This document shows positions 27,712-36,789 of a DNA stretch of 64,000 nt, one piece after another; position 1 is the first letter of the stretch, and each line of letters opens with the position of its first letter. The notes under the pieces are model-generated. The model was given only the letters and a program-made list of their open reading frames with translations. It was not told the DNA's origin and ran no database searches. Position numbers and translations under genes: made by a program. The stretch comes from Antarcticirhabdus aurantiaca (GTDB lineage: Bacteria > Pseudomonadota > Alphaproteobacteria > Rhizobiales > Rhizobiaceae): the NCBI RefSeq assembly GCF_009765365.1, contig NZ_VTOM01000005.1, forward strand, positions 186,001-250,000, written 5' to 3'.

Positions 27712-28770
27712 TTGGAACAGCCGGTTTCGGAAGCAGCGGCCAGCACGGCCATCACCGGCATATCGCCGGACGTAGTGCCGACCTGGGTCTGGCTGGCGAC
27801 GGTGGGCGCGATCGCGGCGCTGTTCATCTTCGACTTCTTCACCCACGTGCGCAAGCCGCACGAGCCTACCTTCAAGGAATCGGCCCTCTGGTCGACCTTC
27901 TACGTGGCGCTCGCTCTCCTTTTCGGCTGGGGCGTCTGGCACTTCTGGGATCGCGAGCACGGCATCGAGTACTTCGCCGGCTTCATCACCGAGAAGTCGC
28001 TCTCCGTCGACAATCTCTTCGTCTTCGTGATCATCATGAAGAGCTTCGCGGTGCCGCGCGCCTACCAGCAGAAGGCGCTGCTCATCGGCATCGTGATCGC
28101 GCTGATCATGCGCGGCATCTTCATCGCGGCGGGCGCCGCGGCCATCGAGCGCTTCTCCTGGGTGTTCTACATCTTCGGCCTCTTCCTCCTCTGGACGGCC
28201 TGGAAGCTCATCGTCGAGAGCATGAAGCACCAGAAGTCGACCGACGAGGAGTACGAGCCGAACGCCATCGTGAAGTACTTCCAGCGCCACCTGCCTACGG
28301 TGCCCGACTTCCGCGGCAACGCGCTGACGGTGATCGAGAACGGCAAGCGCTACTTCACCCCGATGTTCATCGTGATCCTGGCGCTCGGCATGACCGATCT
28401 CCTGTTCGCGCTGGACTCGATCCCCGCGATCTACGGCCTGACCGACGCGCCCTATATCGTGTTCACGGCCAATGCCTTCGCGCTGCTGGGCCTTCTCCAG
28501 CTCTACTTCCTGATCGGCGGCCTTCTTGATCGCCTGGTTTATCTCGGCATCGGCCTGTCGCTCATCCTCGCCTTCATCGGCCTGAAGCTGATCGTCCACG
28601 CCGTCGAGGCGAACACGCTGCCCTTCATCAACGACGGCCAGCCGGTCGAGGTGCCGGGCTGGATGCACATCGAGATCGAGCAGTCGCTCCTGGTGATCGT
28701 CTCGATCCTCGTGATCACGACGGTGGCGAGCCTTCTCAAGAGCCGATCGGACGCCCGCAAGGGCGTTTGA
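27712..28770 (+). CDS. TerC/Alx-family integral membrane protein (putative metal exporter)
   Basis: 352 residues with about nine hydrophobic segments. TerC features: KSLSVDNLFVFVIIMKSFAVP (the acidic DN motif in the membrane) and the mirrored ALGMTDLLFALDSIPAIYGLT (second acidic motif). Alx/TerC proteins are linked to Mn2+ export and tellurite/pH responses. The start is a TTG with AGGAGG about seven bases upstream. A clear Rho-independent terminator follows, so the gene is probably monocistronic behind its long leader. Confidence 0.88.
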   Translation: MEQPVSEAAASTAITGISPDVVPTWVWLATVGAIAALFIFDFFTHVRKPHEPTFKESALWSTFYVALALLFGWGVWHFWDREHGIEYFAGFITEKSLSVDNLFVFVIIMKSFAVPRAYQQKALLIGIVIALIMRGIFIAAGAAAIERFSWVFYIFGLFLLWTAWKLIVESMKHQKSTDEEYEPNAIVKYFQRHLPTVPDFRGNALTVIENGKRYFTPMFIVILALGMTDLLFALDSIPAIYGLTDAPYIVFTANAFALLGLLQLYFLIGGLLDRLVYLGIGLSLILAFIGLKLIVHAVEANTLPFINDGQPVEVPGWMHIEIEQSLLVIVSILVITTVASLLKSRSDARKGV

Positions 28771-28798
28771 TCCCCGATCGCCACGATCGAAACCCTGG

Positions 28799-28826
28799 AA
28801 AAGCCGGCGCGAGCCGGCTTTTCTTC
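28799..28826 (+). terminator. Rho-independent terminator after terC
   Basis: Perfect hairpin AAAAGCCGGC-GCGA-GCCGGCTTTT followed by CTTCGTTT, 29 bases after the terC stop. It is the only textbook intrinsic terminator seen in the window. Confidence 0.85.
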
Positions 28827-28883
28827 GTTTCGACGGGTGCCTGGCCGTTGCCGGATGACCGCCGGGCGCTTTCTTCGCCTCGC

Positions 28884-29441
28884 ATGGCCGTCTTCTTCAC
28901 CGCCGACACCCATTTCGACGATCCGCGCATCCTGCGGATCGACAAGCGACCCTTCGCGAGCCTGCCCGAGCACGATGCAGGGTTGATCGCCAACTGGAAC
29001 GCCGTCGTTTCCCCGGCCGACACCGTGTTCCACCTCGGCGACTTCGCGCGGGGAACGCCCGCGGCAAAGGCCGCGATCCTCGATCGCCTCGCCGGCGAGA
29101 AGCACCTGATCAGCGGCAACAACGACGACGAGGCGACCCTGGCGCTGTCCGGCTGGCGGAGCGTCTCGGCCTATCGCGAGATCGACCTGGACGGGCGCCG
29201 CCTGATCCTGTGCCACTACGCCTTCCGCACCTGGAACGCGATGGGCAAGGGCTCGCTCGACCTCCACGGCCATTCCCACGGCAAGCTCACGCCCCAGCCG
29301 CGCCAGTACGACGTCGGCGTCGACGCGCAGGGCTTCAAACCCGTGACGCTGGCCGAGATCCTCGTTTCGCGCCGGGGGCGGGCGGCCCCCAACAAGGGCG
29401 TCGCCCGCGGACGCGCTTCAGGCGCTGCGTCGCAGACGTAA
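28884..29441 (+). CDS. Calcineurin-like metallophosphoesterase
   Basis: 185 residues carrying the complete metallophosphoesterase motif set: DTHF (D-x-H), GDFARG (GD-x-x-x-G), GNND, a lone catalytic His in ILCHYAF, and GHSHG. The two-metal site is therefore intact. The family covers small phosphodiesterases and phosphatases (YfcE-like and others), and the substrate is unknown. The ATG at 28884 is chosen because [11 protein letters not shown] is the usual start. The 3' end overlaps the convergent chemotaxis receptor gene by 24 bases. Confidence 0.88.
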   Translation: MAVFFTADTHFDDPRILRIDKRPFASLPEHDAGLIANWNAVVSPADTVFHLGDFARGTPAAKAAILDRLAGEKHLISGNNDDEATLALSGWRSVSAYREIDLDGRRLILCHYAFRTWNAMGKGSLDLHGHSHGKLTPQPRQYDVGVDAQGFKPVTLAEILVSRRGRAAPNKGVARGRASGAASQT

Positions 29442-31028
29442 GGCCGCCGCGGGTCGCCTCTTGGCCGTCGGCGTCGGGGCGGGCGAGACCGCCTGTGCCC
29501 AGACCGGCACCGGACGCACCGGGGACTCCGCGCTCTCTGCCAGGCGGAAGGCTGCGGCCTGCGCGCTGAGGCGGCCGGCCTCGGCGGCCAGTTGCTCGGA
29601 CGTCGCGGACATTTCGCCGGCAGCCCCGGCGTTCTGCTGCGTGACCTGATCGAGCTGCTGGATGGCCTGGTTGATCTGCTCGATGCCGATCGTCTGCTCG
29701 CGGCAGGCCGCCGAGATCTCGGAGATCAGATCCGCCGTCCGGGCGATGTCCGGCAGCAGCGCCGTCAGCGTGCCCCCGGCCTCTTCCGACGCCCTCAGCG
29801 TCGAGGTCGACAGCTCGCCGATCTCGGCCGCCGCGGCCTGCGAGCGCTCGGCGAGCTTCCTCACCTCCAAGGCGACGACGGCAAAGCCCTTGCCGTAGGA
29901 ACCGGCGCGCGCCGCCTCGATCGCCGCGTTGAGGGCGAGGAGATCGGTCTGGCGGGCGATCTCCTGCACCACCGCGATCTTCTCGGCGATGGCACGCATC
30001 GCTTCCACGGCCTGGCCAACCGCCTCGCCGGACCGGCGGGCGCCGTTGCTGGCGGCCTGCGCGATGGTTTCGGTCTGGGCGGCGTTGTCGGCGTTCTGGC
30101 GGATGTTGGCGGTCATCTCCTCCATGGCGGCGCTCGCCTGCTCGGAGGCCGCCGCCTGCTCGCTCGCGCCGGAGGAGAGCTGTGCGGTCGTCGCGGAGGC
30201 CTGTCCGGCCCCGCCCGACACCTGCTCCGACGAGGCGGTGATGATGCCGAGCGTGTCCGAGATCGTCCGGCGCATCCGCTCCATGGCGCGGGCGAGCTCG
30301 CCGATCTCGTCGCGCCGGCCAAGGCCGCCCACCGCCTCCCGGAAGTCGCCCTCGGCGAGCCGTTCCATCTGCCGAGCCGAGGCGCCCAGAGGCCGCACCG
30401 CGCGGCGATGGAACCAAGCCAGGCCGAGCGCGAGGATCGCCAGGGCGCCGAAGGCGGCGGCGATGCAAAGGGTGGTGTAGAGCCGCGTCTGCGCCGCGGC
30501 CGTGGCCTCCCGGCTCTCCAGATAGGCGCCGGCGCGCGCGACGAAGTCGCGGACGGCCTCGTCATGCGCGCGGAACCGCGCCCGGAGCGCGGGCAGAGCG
30601 GCTGCGGCGCCCGCGGCGTCGCCGGTCCGCCAGCGCGGCGCCATCTCGTCGTCGAGATCCGACCAGAAGGCGTCCCCGGTCGACGCGATGCCGGTCTCCA
30701 GCGCGTTCATCAGGTCGGCCGGCAGGTCGGAGCGCCGCCAATGGTCGAGGCGCTCGTCGTAGCCGCGCTTCAGCGTCGCGAGCTTGTCTAGGTTGCCCGC
30801 GGAGTCGCTCGGCTCGGCAAGCGTCTCCAGCATCGTCGCATAGGCTTCCACGAGGTAGAGCGGCGGCGGCGCGGCATCGGCGATCGCGTCCTTTCCGGCG
30901 ATGATCGCGCCGTAGGCCGGCCCGTTCACCCGCAGCTTCTCGAAGGCGAGCCCCTGGGTGCCGACGGCTACGGCGACGCCCGAAGCGACGACGACGCCGA
31001 AGACGCCGAGGGAATGCGAGATCTTCAT
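29418..31028 (-). CDS. Methyl-accepting chemotaxis protein
   Basis: 536 residues. TM1 is at ~7-27 ([17 protein letters not shown]), then a helical periplasmic sensor of ~150 residues, TM2 ([20 protein letters not shown]), a HAMP linker and a signalling domain with the hairpin tip core [20 protein letters not shown]. It relays ligand signals to CheA. The tip continues [17 protein letters not shown], where most receptors have AEEVR. It has no NWETF-type C-terminal pentapeptide; the tail is basic and Pro/Ala-rich. GAGGGG lies before the ATG. The ligand is unknown. Confidence 0.9.
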   Translation of the reverse strand: MKISHSLGVFGVVVASGVAVAVGTQGLAFEKLRVNGPAYGAIIAGKDAIADAAPPPLYLVEAYATMLETLAEPSDSAGNLDKLATLKRGYDERLDHWRRSDLPADLMNALETGIASTGDAFWSDLDDEMAPRWRTGDAAGAAAALPALRARFRAHDEAVRDFVARAGAYLESREATAAAQTRLYTTLCIAAAFGALAILALGLAWFHRRAVRPLGASARQMERLAEGDFREAVGGLGRRDEIGELARAMERMRRTISDTLGIITASSEQVSGGAGQASATTAQLSSGASEQAAASEQASAAMEEMTANIRQNADNAAQTETIAQAASNGARRSGEAVGQAVEAMRAIAEKIAVVQEIARQTDLLALNAAIEAARAGSYGKGFAVVALEVRKLAERSQAAAAEIGELSTSTLRASEEAGGTLTALLPDIARTADLISEISAACREQTIGIEQINQAIQQLDQVTQQNAGAAGEMSATSEQLAAEAGRLSAQAAAFRLAESAESPVRPVPVWAQAVSPAPTPTAKRRPAAALRLRRSA

Positions 31029-31237
31029 GGTCGTGGTTCCCCTCGTCGGGACCGCGACTGTCCACCCGACGCGACCATCTTGGCGTGTGCTGATGAACAA
31101 AGATTGAGCAGAATGCCGGCTCGGTAGACAATCAGGCAAGCGATGCTTCTCGCCTCGATCGTGCTGGCGTCCGCCTCCTGCATGTTCGGCTCGCACGCTC
31201 TTGCGCGGGGGAGCCTCGGCCTCTAGGTTGCGTCCCG

Positions 31238-31335
31238 CTCACACGGGGTGCCCTTCGCCAAGGGGCTGAGAGGCCGGTCGCACCGGCAAACCCGACGAAC
31301 CTGATCCGGCTCGCACCGGCGGAGGGATGGAGAGC
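31238..31335 (+). ncRNA. TPP (THI-box) riboswitch
   Basis: The conserved thi-box elements appear in order: GGGGTGCCC (31245-31253), GGCTGAGA (31264-31271), ACCC-N3-GAACCTGATC (from 31290), the GG-TCGCACCGGCG return strand and GGAGGGA. The thiBPQ genes begin about 75 bases downstream on the same strand. It should turn the thiamine importer off when thiamine pyrophosphate is plentiful, by termination or by masking the thiB ribosome binding site. Confidence 0.95.
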
Positions 31336-31410
31336 TTTCGCGGGATGCCTGTCGGTCCTCGCGCATCGCGCCGTCTTTTCGATCAACCGAGAAGAAAAGG
31401 CGCCTATCCC

Positions 31411-32424
31411 ATGCGCATGTCCCGTTCACCCCTCCTGCCGCTTCTCGCGGCCGTGTTCGGCCTCGCCGCCCCGGCCGCGGCGCAGGAGAAGCCGGTTCTC
31501 ACCGTCTACACCTATGACAGCTTCGCCGCCGAATGGGGGCCGGGGCCGAAGATCGAGGCGGCCTTCGAGGAAACCTGCGCCTGCGACCTCAACTTCGTGG
31601 GGCTCGCCGATGGCGTCGCCATCCTCAACCGCCTGAGGCTGGAGGGCGCGACCTCGCCGGCCGACCTCGCGCTCGGCATGACCACCGACATGGTGCCGGA
31701 GATGAAGGCGAGCGGCCTGTTCGCGCCGAGCGGCGTCGACGTCTCGAAGACCGTCGTGCCCGGGAATTTCCGCGACGATACCTTCGTGCCCTTCGACTAC
31801 AGCTACCTCGCGGTGATGGTGGACACCCAAAGCGGCGCGGCGGTGCCGACGAGCTTCGACGACCTCGTCAACGGCGACCCGTCGCAGAAGATCGCGATCC
31901 AGGACCCGCGCTCCTCGACGCCGGGCCTCGGCCTCATGCTGTGGATGAAGGCCGTCTACGGCGACGAGGCCGCGGCCAAGTGGAAGCAGCTCTCGAACCG
32001 CATCCTCACCGTCACGCCCGGCTGGAGCGAGAGCTACAACCTCTTCACCAAGGGCGAGGTGCCGCTCGTCCTGTCCTACACGACGTCGGAGGCCTACCAC
32101 GTCATCGAGGAGGGAACGGACCGCTACAAGGCCGCGGCCTTCGCAGAAGGCCAGTACGTCCAGGTCGAGGTCGCCGGCCGCCTGACGGGCTCGAAGAACC
32201 CGGAACTGGCGGCGCGCTTCCTCGCCTTCATCCTGACGCCCGAGTTCCAGAACGTCATCCCGACGACGAACTGGGCCTATCCCGTGATCGCGGACGCCGC
32301 GCCGCTGCCGGAGGCCTTCGCCGCCCTGCCGAAGGTCGAGAAGCCGCTTGCCATCGATCCCGAAACGGTGGCGGCCAACCGCGAAGCCTGGACCGCCGAA
32401 TGGCTGGCGGCGATCGGGCGCTGA
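31411..32424 (+). CDS. thiB: Thiamine ABC importer binding protein ThiB (TbpA)
   Basis: 337 residues. The signal peptide is cleaved after AAPAAA before QEKP. The mature start LTVYTYDSFAAEWGPGP is the ThiB family hallmark, and PFDYSYLAVMVDT, TPGLGLMLWMKAVYG, TPGWSESYNLFTKGE and EGQYVQVEVAG all follow the family. It binds thiamine and its phosphates in the periplasm. It lies directly behind the TPP riboswitch and is followed by thiP after 14 bases. The ATG at 31411 is used; an ATG two codons later is possible. Confidence 0.95.
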   Translation: MRMSRSPLLPLLAAVFGLAAPAAAQEKPVLTVYTYDSFAAEWGPGPKIEAAFEETCACDLNFVGLADGVAILNRLRLEGATSPADLALGMTTDMVPEMKASGLFAPSGVDVSKTVVPGNFRDDTFVPFDYSYLAVMVDTQSGAAVPTSFDDLVNGDPSQKIAIQDPRSSTPGLGLMLWMKAVYGDEAAAKWKQLSNRILTVTPGWSESYNLFTKGEVPLVLSYTTSEAYHVIEEGTDRYKAAAFAEGQYVQVEVAGRLTGSKNPELAARFLAFILTPEFQNVIPTTNWAYPVIADAAPLPEAFAALPKVEKPLAIDPETVAANREAWTAEWLAAIGR

Positions 32425-32438
32425 GCCCGGCGGGCACC

Positions 32439-34052
32439 GTGCGACGAGGCGCGGCCGGCGGGGCCGAGGCGCGCGACCGGCACGTCCGGCTCGGCCTCGG
32501 GCTCGCCGCGAGCCTCCTTCTGGCTGGTCTTCTCGGCGGCGCGTTCCTCGTGCTGCTCCTCACCTCGGATGCGGTGCCGGACCCCCTCGCCGTCCTCGCC
32601 GATCCGTATCTGCGCGCCGTCACCGGCTTCACGCTCCTGCAGGCGGGCCTCTCGGCGCTCCTGTCGGTCGCGGGCGGCGTGCCGCTCGGCCTCGCGCTTC
32701 ACCGGACGCGCTTTGCGGGCAGGGCGCTCGTTCTGCGCCTGCTTCTCCTGCCGCAGGTCCTGCCGGTTCTCGTCGGCGCGCTCGGCATCGTCGCGGTCTG
32801 GGGCTTCAACGGCCTCGTCTCCGACGCCCTCGCAGCGCTCGGCTTGGCCCGGATCAACGTCTACGGACTCGCCGGCATCCTTCTCGCCCACGCCTTCTTC
32901 AACCTGCCGCTCGTCGCGCGCATGGTGGTCGGCGCGCTCGACGGTGTGCCGGCCGAGCGCTGGAAGCTCGCCGGCCAACTCGGTCTCGGCCGGCTCGCCA
33001 CCTTTCGGATCGTCGAGGCGCCGGCGCTTCGCGCCGTTCTGCCCGGCGCCTTCGGCCTCGTCTTCATGCTCTGCGCGACGAGCTTCACCCTCGTTCTTGT
33101 TCTCGGCGGCGGGCCGGCGGCCTCGACGCTGCAGGTTGCGATCTATAAGGCGCTGTCGCTCGATTTCGCGGCCGGGAACGCCGTCGCGCTCTGCCTCGTC
33201 CAGGTTTCGCTGACGGCGCTCGTGCTTCTCGCCCTGTCGCGCTTGCCCGGGCGCGAGGCCGGCGGTTTCACGCTCGGCGCCGCGCCCCGCCGCTACGACC
33301 GGCCGAGCCGGCTGGCCTCCGCCGCGGACACCGCGGTTCTTTTCCTCGGCCTCCTCTTCGTCGGCGCCCCCTTCGCCGCGATTCTTCTGGGCGGCCTCGG
33401 CTCCGATCTTGGACCGCTTCTCGCCAATCCTGCGGTTCACCGCGCCACGCTGACGAGCCTTGTTGTCGGCCTGTGCGCGGCGAGCCTCGCCGTTCTTCTC
33501 TCGCTCGCGCTTCTTGCCGCCGGGCGCGAGCGGCCGGGCTCGGCGTTCGAGATCGGCCCGAGCCTCGTTCTCGTCGTGCCCCCGGTGGTGGTCGGCGCCG
33601 GCTGGTTCCTCGTCCTGCGGCAGGTGACGGACGTCTACGCCGCCGCCCCTTACGTCGTCGTCGCGACCAACGCGGCCATGTCCGTTCCCTTCGTCACCCG
33701 CATCGTCGGGCCCGCCCTCGCCGCCGCCCATGCGGGGCAGGACCGGCTCGCCCGCTCGCTCGGCCTCTTCGGCCTCGCGCGCTGGCGCCTCGTCGACTGG
33801 CCGGCCGCGCGCCGCCCTCTGACGCTCGCCTTCGCCTTCGCCTTCGCCTTGTCGCTCGGCGACCTCGGCGCCATCGCCCTCTTCGGCAGCCCGGATTTCC
33901 AGACCTTGCCCTTCCTCCTCTACCAGCGCCTCGGCAGCTACCGCTCCACCGACGGCGAGGGGCTCGCCTTGCTTCTCGGCGTCGTCTGCCTCGCCCTCAT
34001 GCTTCTCGCCGAGCGCGGCGCGGCGCCGAGCGTCCGAAGGCCCCTGGCATGA
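32439..34052 (+). CDS. thiP: Thiamine ABC importer permease ThiP
   Basis: 537 residues, two fused binding-protein-dependent permease halves with about twelve hydrophobic segments, as in ThiP. The EAA-like loops are VPAERWKLAGQLGLGRLATF in the first half and QDRLARSLGLFGLARWRL in the second. The GTG at 32439 lies 14 bases after thiB; no ATG exists nearby in frame, so the start is less certain than the rest. The stop overlaps the thiQ ATG (ATGA). Confidence 0.92.
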   Translation: MRRGAAGGAEARDRHVRLGLGLAASLLLAGLLGGAFLVLLLTSDAVPDPLAVLADPYLRAVTGFTLLQAGLSALLSVAGGVPLGLALHRTRFAGRALVLRLLLLPQVLPVLVGALGIVAVWGFNGLVSDALAALGLARINVYGLAGILLAHAFFNLPLVARMVVGALDGVPAERWKLAGQLGLGRLATFRIVEAPALRAVLPGAFGLVFMLCATSFTLVLVLGGGPAASTLQVAIYKALSLDFAAGNAVALCLVQVSLTALVLLALSRLPGREAGGFTLGAAPRRYDRPSRLASAADTAVLFLGLLFVGAPFAAILLGGLGSDLGPLLANPAVHRATLTSLVVGLCAASLAVLLSLALLAAGRERPGSAFEIGPSLVLVVPPVVVGAGWFLVLRQVTDVYAAAPYVVVATNAAMSVPFVTRIVGPALAAAHAGQDRLARSLGLFGLARWRLVDWPAARRPLTLAFAFAFALSLGDLGAIALFGSPDFQTLPFLLYQRLGSYRSTDGEGLALLLGVVCLALMLLAERGAAPSVRRPLA

Positions 34053-34789
34053 GCGGCGAGGCGATCCGCTTCGAGGGCGCGACGCGGCGCCTCGACGGCT
34101 TCGAGGCCGTGTTCGACCTTTCGGTGGCGGCCGGCACCTGGCTCGGCATCATCGGGCCGAGCGGGGCGGGCAAGTCGACGCTCCTCGACATGGCCGCGGG
34201 CTTCTCGGACCTCGACGCCGGCCGCGTCGCGATGTTCGGCGCGGACATGGCCGGGATCGCGCCGGCCGACCGGCCGCTCGCCATGGTGTTCCAGGAGAAC
34301 AACCTGTTTCCCGGCCTCGACGCCTTCCGCAACGCTGCGCTCGGCCTGACACCCCGGCTGCGCCTGTCCGCCGCGGAACGCGCCGAGGTCGCGGACATGC
34401 TGGAGCGGGTCGGCCTGGCCGACAAGGCCGGCCGGCGCCCGCACGAACTGTCGGGCGGCGAGCGCGGGCGCGTCGCGCTCGCCCGGGCCTTTCTCAGCCG
34501 CCGCCCGATCCTCGCCCTCGACGAGCCCTTCGCCGCCCTCGGGCCGGCTCTGCGGGCCGAGATGCTGGCGCTCCTCGCCGACCTGCGCGTATCGGGTTCG
34601 GGCGAGGGCACGCCCCGCACCATCCTCATGGTGACGCACCATCCCGAGGACGCCGTGGCCCACGCGGATCGCATCGCCTTCGTCGAGAACGGGCGCGTCG
34701 CGCTGGAAGGGCCGGCGCACACCCTGTTGTCGCAGCGCAACGATGCGCGTCTCGATCGCTATCTCGGACCCGGTCGCGGCGAAACGTGA
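34049..34789 (+). CDS. thiQ: Thiamine ABC importer ATPase ThiQ
   Basis: 246 residues. Walker A GPSGAGKST at 36-44, Q-loop FQENNLFPGLD, signature LSGGERGRVALARA, Walker B ILALDEPF, and H-loop VTHHPEDA. The D-loop reads AALGPALR instead of the usual SALDPxLR. It drives thiamine uptake through ThiP. It is the last gene of the TPP-riboswitch operon. Confidence 0.93.
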   Translation: MSGEAIRFEGATRRLDGFEAVFDLSVAAGTWLGIIGPSGAGKSTLLDMAAGFSDLDAGRVAMFGADMAGIAPADRPLAMVFQENNLFPGLDAFRNAALGLTPRLRLSAAERAEVADMLERVGLADKAGRRPHELSGGERGRVALARAFLSRRPILALDEPFAALGPALRAEMLALLADLRVSGSGEGTPRTILMVTHHPEDAVAHADRIAFVENGRVALEGPAHTLLSQRNDARLDRYLGPGRGET

Positions 34790-34940
34790 CGCATTTCCAA
34801 CGAAATCCGTCCATAATCCTCCCCCACCGCTCGACGGGGAAGCGGTTGTCCGTCGGTTGGCGGGTTTTACACTGGACGGGCTGCATCAAGACGTGGTTTC
34901 GACTGGCTGGACGTTCGAACGAAACGGGAATCGATCGGGC

Positions 34941-36491
34941 ATGGCATCCTTTCCGCGCGCGGGCGGACACTCGCAGACGGTCCGTCGGCGCGCCCTGTGG
35001 CGCGCCACGCGCGCGCTTGCCTGCGGCGCGGGCCTGACGCTTCTCGCCTCCTGCACCACGTTCGAGGCCGGGCTCGACGACTTCGCCGGCGGCGACGTCC
35101 AGAAGACCGGCTACATGCCGGGACCCACCCGCCAGCCCGTCACCTTCGAGAACATCCAGGCGGGAGACCCGCAATCGGTGATCGGGCGCTCGCAGCACCC
35201 GAAAATCCTCGCCGCCTATGGCGGCGCCTATTCCGATCCGAAGCTCGAGCAGGCGCTGGCGGCCATCGTCGGACCGCTCGCCTCCGTGTCCGACGATCCG
35301 AACCGCGCCTACCGGATCACCGTCCTCAACTCGCCCAACGTCAACGCCTTCGCGCTGCCGGGCGGCTACCTCTACATCACCCGCGGCCTTCTCGCGCTCG
35401 CCAACGATTCGGCCGAAGTCGCGGCGGTGATCGCCCACGAGATGGCGCATGTCGCCGCCAATCACGGCATCGAGCGCCAGCAGCGCGAGCAGGCGGCGGA
35501 GCTGGCCAGCCGCGTCGTCACCGAAGTCCTGTCGAGCGACGCCGAGGGGCGCGCGGCGGTGGCGCGCAACCGCCTGAGCCTTGCCTCCTTCTCGCGCAAC
35601 CAGGAGCTCCAGGCCGACGCGATCGGCATCCGCCACGTCGCGCGCGCCGGCTACGACCCCGCCGCCGCCGCCCGCTTCCTGATGGCGATGGACTCCTATT
35701 CGAGCTTCCGCAACGCCTTCCAGGCGACCAATCCGAACCTCGACTTCCTCGCCTCGCACCCCGCCGCCCCGCAGCGCATCGAGCTCGCCCGGCGCCACGC
35801 GCAGGAATTCGCCTCGCAAGGGGCGGGGCGCGTCGATCGCGGGCGCCTCCTCGACGGCATCGACGGCATGCTGTTCGGCGATTCGGCCGCCGAGGGCTAC
35901 GTGCGCGGCCGGCAGTTCTTCCATCCGGGCCTTGGCATCGCCTTCACCGTGCCGGACGGCTTCATGATCGACAACACCGCCGAGGCGGTGCTGGCGACGG
36001 GGCCGGGCGACACGGCGATCCGCTTCGACGGCGTCGCCCTGCCGGCGTCCACCAGCCTCTCCACCTACGTGTCGAGCGGCTGGATCGGCGGGCTCGACCG
36101 GGCCTCCATCCGCCAGACCCGCATCGCCGGCCTGGAGGCCGTTTCGGCGCGGGCGCGCGGCGGCGAATACGCCTTCGACGTCACCGTGATCCGCGTCGGC
36201 GGCCAGGTCTACCGCTTCCTCACCGCCATGCCGGCGAGCGGCGAGGCGCGGCTCGCGGGCGTCGCGGAGGGCGTCGCGAGTTCCTTCCGCATCCTCAGCG
36301 CGGCGGACAAGGCGGCCTTGAAGCCCCTGCGCATCCGGGTCGTCACCGCCGGTGCGGGCGACACCGAGCAGACGCTCGCTGCCCGCATGATCGGCTTCGA
36401 CCGCAAGGTCGAGATGTTCCGCCTCCTCAACGACGTCGATGCCAGCCGTCCCGTGCGGGCCGGCGAGCGCTACAAGATCGTCGCGGAGTAG
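34941..36491 (+). CDS. M48-family zinc metalloprotease, probable lipoprotein
   Basis: 516 residues. An N-terminal hydrophobic stretch ends in a lipobox (TLLASC), so it is probably lipid-anchored in the periplasm. The M48 core has HEMAHVAANH (HExxH zinc site, ~residue 166) and the third ligand Glu in NQELQADAIG. Residues ~315-480 form an extra domain, and the end (LRIRVVTAGAGDTEQTLAAR to RAGERYKIVAE) resembles a LysM-like module. Relatives such as BepA/YfgC act in outer-membrane protein quality control. The start at 34941 is chosen for the signal region; an open frame extends further left. Confidence 0.85.
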   Translation: MASFPRAGGHSQTVRRRALWRATRALACGAGLTLLASCTTFEAGLDDFAGGDVQKTGYMPGPTRQPVTFENIQAGDPQSVIGRSQHPKILAAYGGAYSDPKLEQALAAIVGPLASVSDDPNRAYRITVLNSPNVNAFALPGGYLYITRGLLALANDSAEVAAVIAHEMAHVAANHGIERQQREQAAELASRVVTEVLSSDAEGRAAVARNRLSLASFSRNQELQADAIGIRHVARAGYDPAAAARFLMAMDSYSSFRNAFQATNPNLDFLASHPAAPQRIELARRHAQEFASQGAGRVDRGRLLDGIDGMLFGDSAAEGYVRGRQFFHPGLGIAFTVPDGFMIDNTAEAVLATGPGDTAIRFDGVALPASTSLSTYVSSGWIGGLDRASIRQTRIAGLEAVSARARGGEYAFDVTVIRVGGQVYRFLTAMPASGEARLAGVAEGVASSFRILSAADKAALKPLRIRVVTAGAGDTEQTLAARMIGFDRKVEMFRLLNDVDASRPVRAGERYKIVAE

Positions 36492-36571
36492 GGCCTGCCC
36501 GGAAGGCCCCGCTCGATTGTTGCGGGAAACGCGCAGCAGCCATGCATTTGTAGTCACGAGCTTTTGCCGCG

Positions 36572-36598
36572 TTGACTCGCCATATGGCGGGCTATAAT
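36572..36598 (+). promoter_or_regulatory. kup: Candidate kup promoter with palindromic spacer
   Basis: TTGACT (36572-36577) and TATAAT (36593-36598) flank a 15-base spacer that contains the perfect palindrome CGCCATATGGCG (36578-36589). The hexamers are near consensus, but the spacer is short. Short-spacer promoters with an internal palindrome are often controlled by a regulator bound between the hexamers. It lies 190 bases before kup. Confidence 0.5.
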
Positions 36599-36789
36599 GC
36601 GCCGCAACCTCATCGTTGATGAAAAGCGCGACTGTCCTGTGGATTCCACCCTGACGCCCGGTCGCGCCGCGACGGTCCGGATCATCCGGATCGCCTCGCC
36701 ACACGCCAAAGCGAACCCGACCCTTTGAACATGACGCCTGACGCGATCGATGCGCGTTCCGCCGGCCCGTCGCGCGGGGCGGCCGCATC

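Noticed and set aside
31143-31226. 27-codon frame [13 protein letters not shown]... with a lipobox-like start before the TPP riboswitch
   Set aside because: No ribosome binding site and too short to judge; probably chance.
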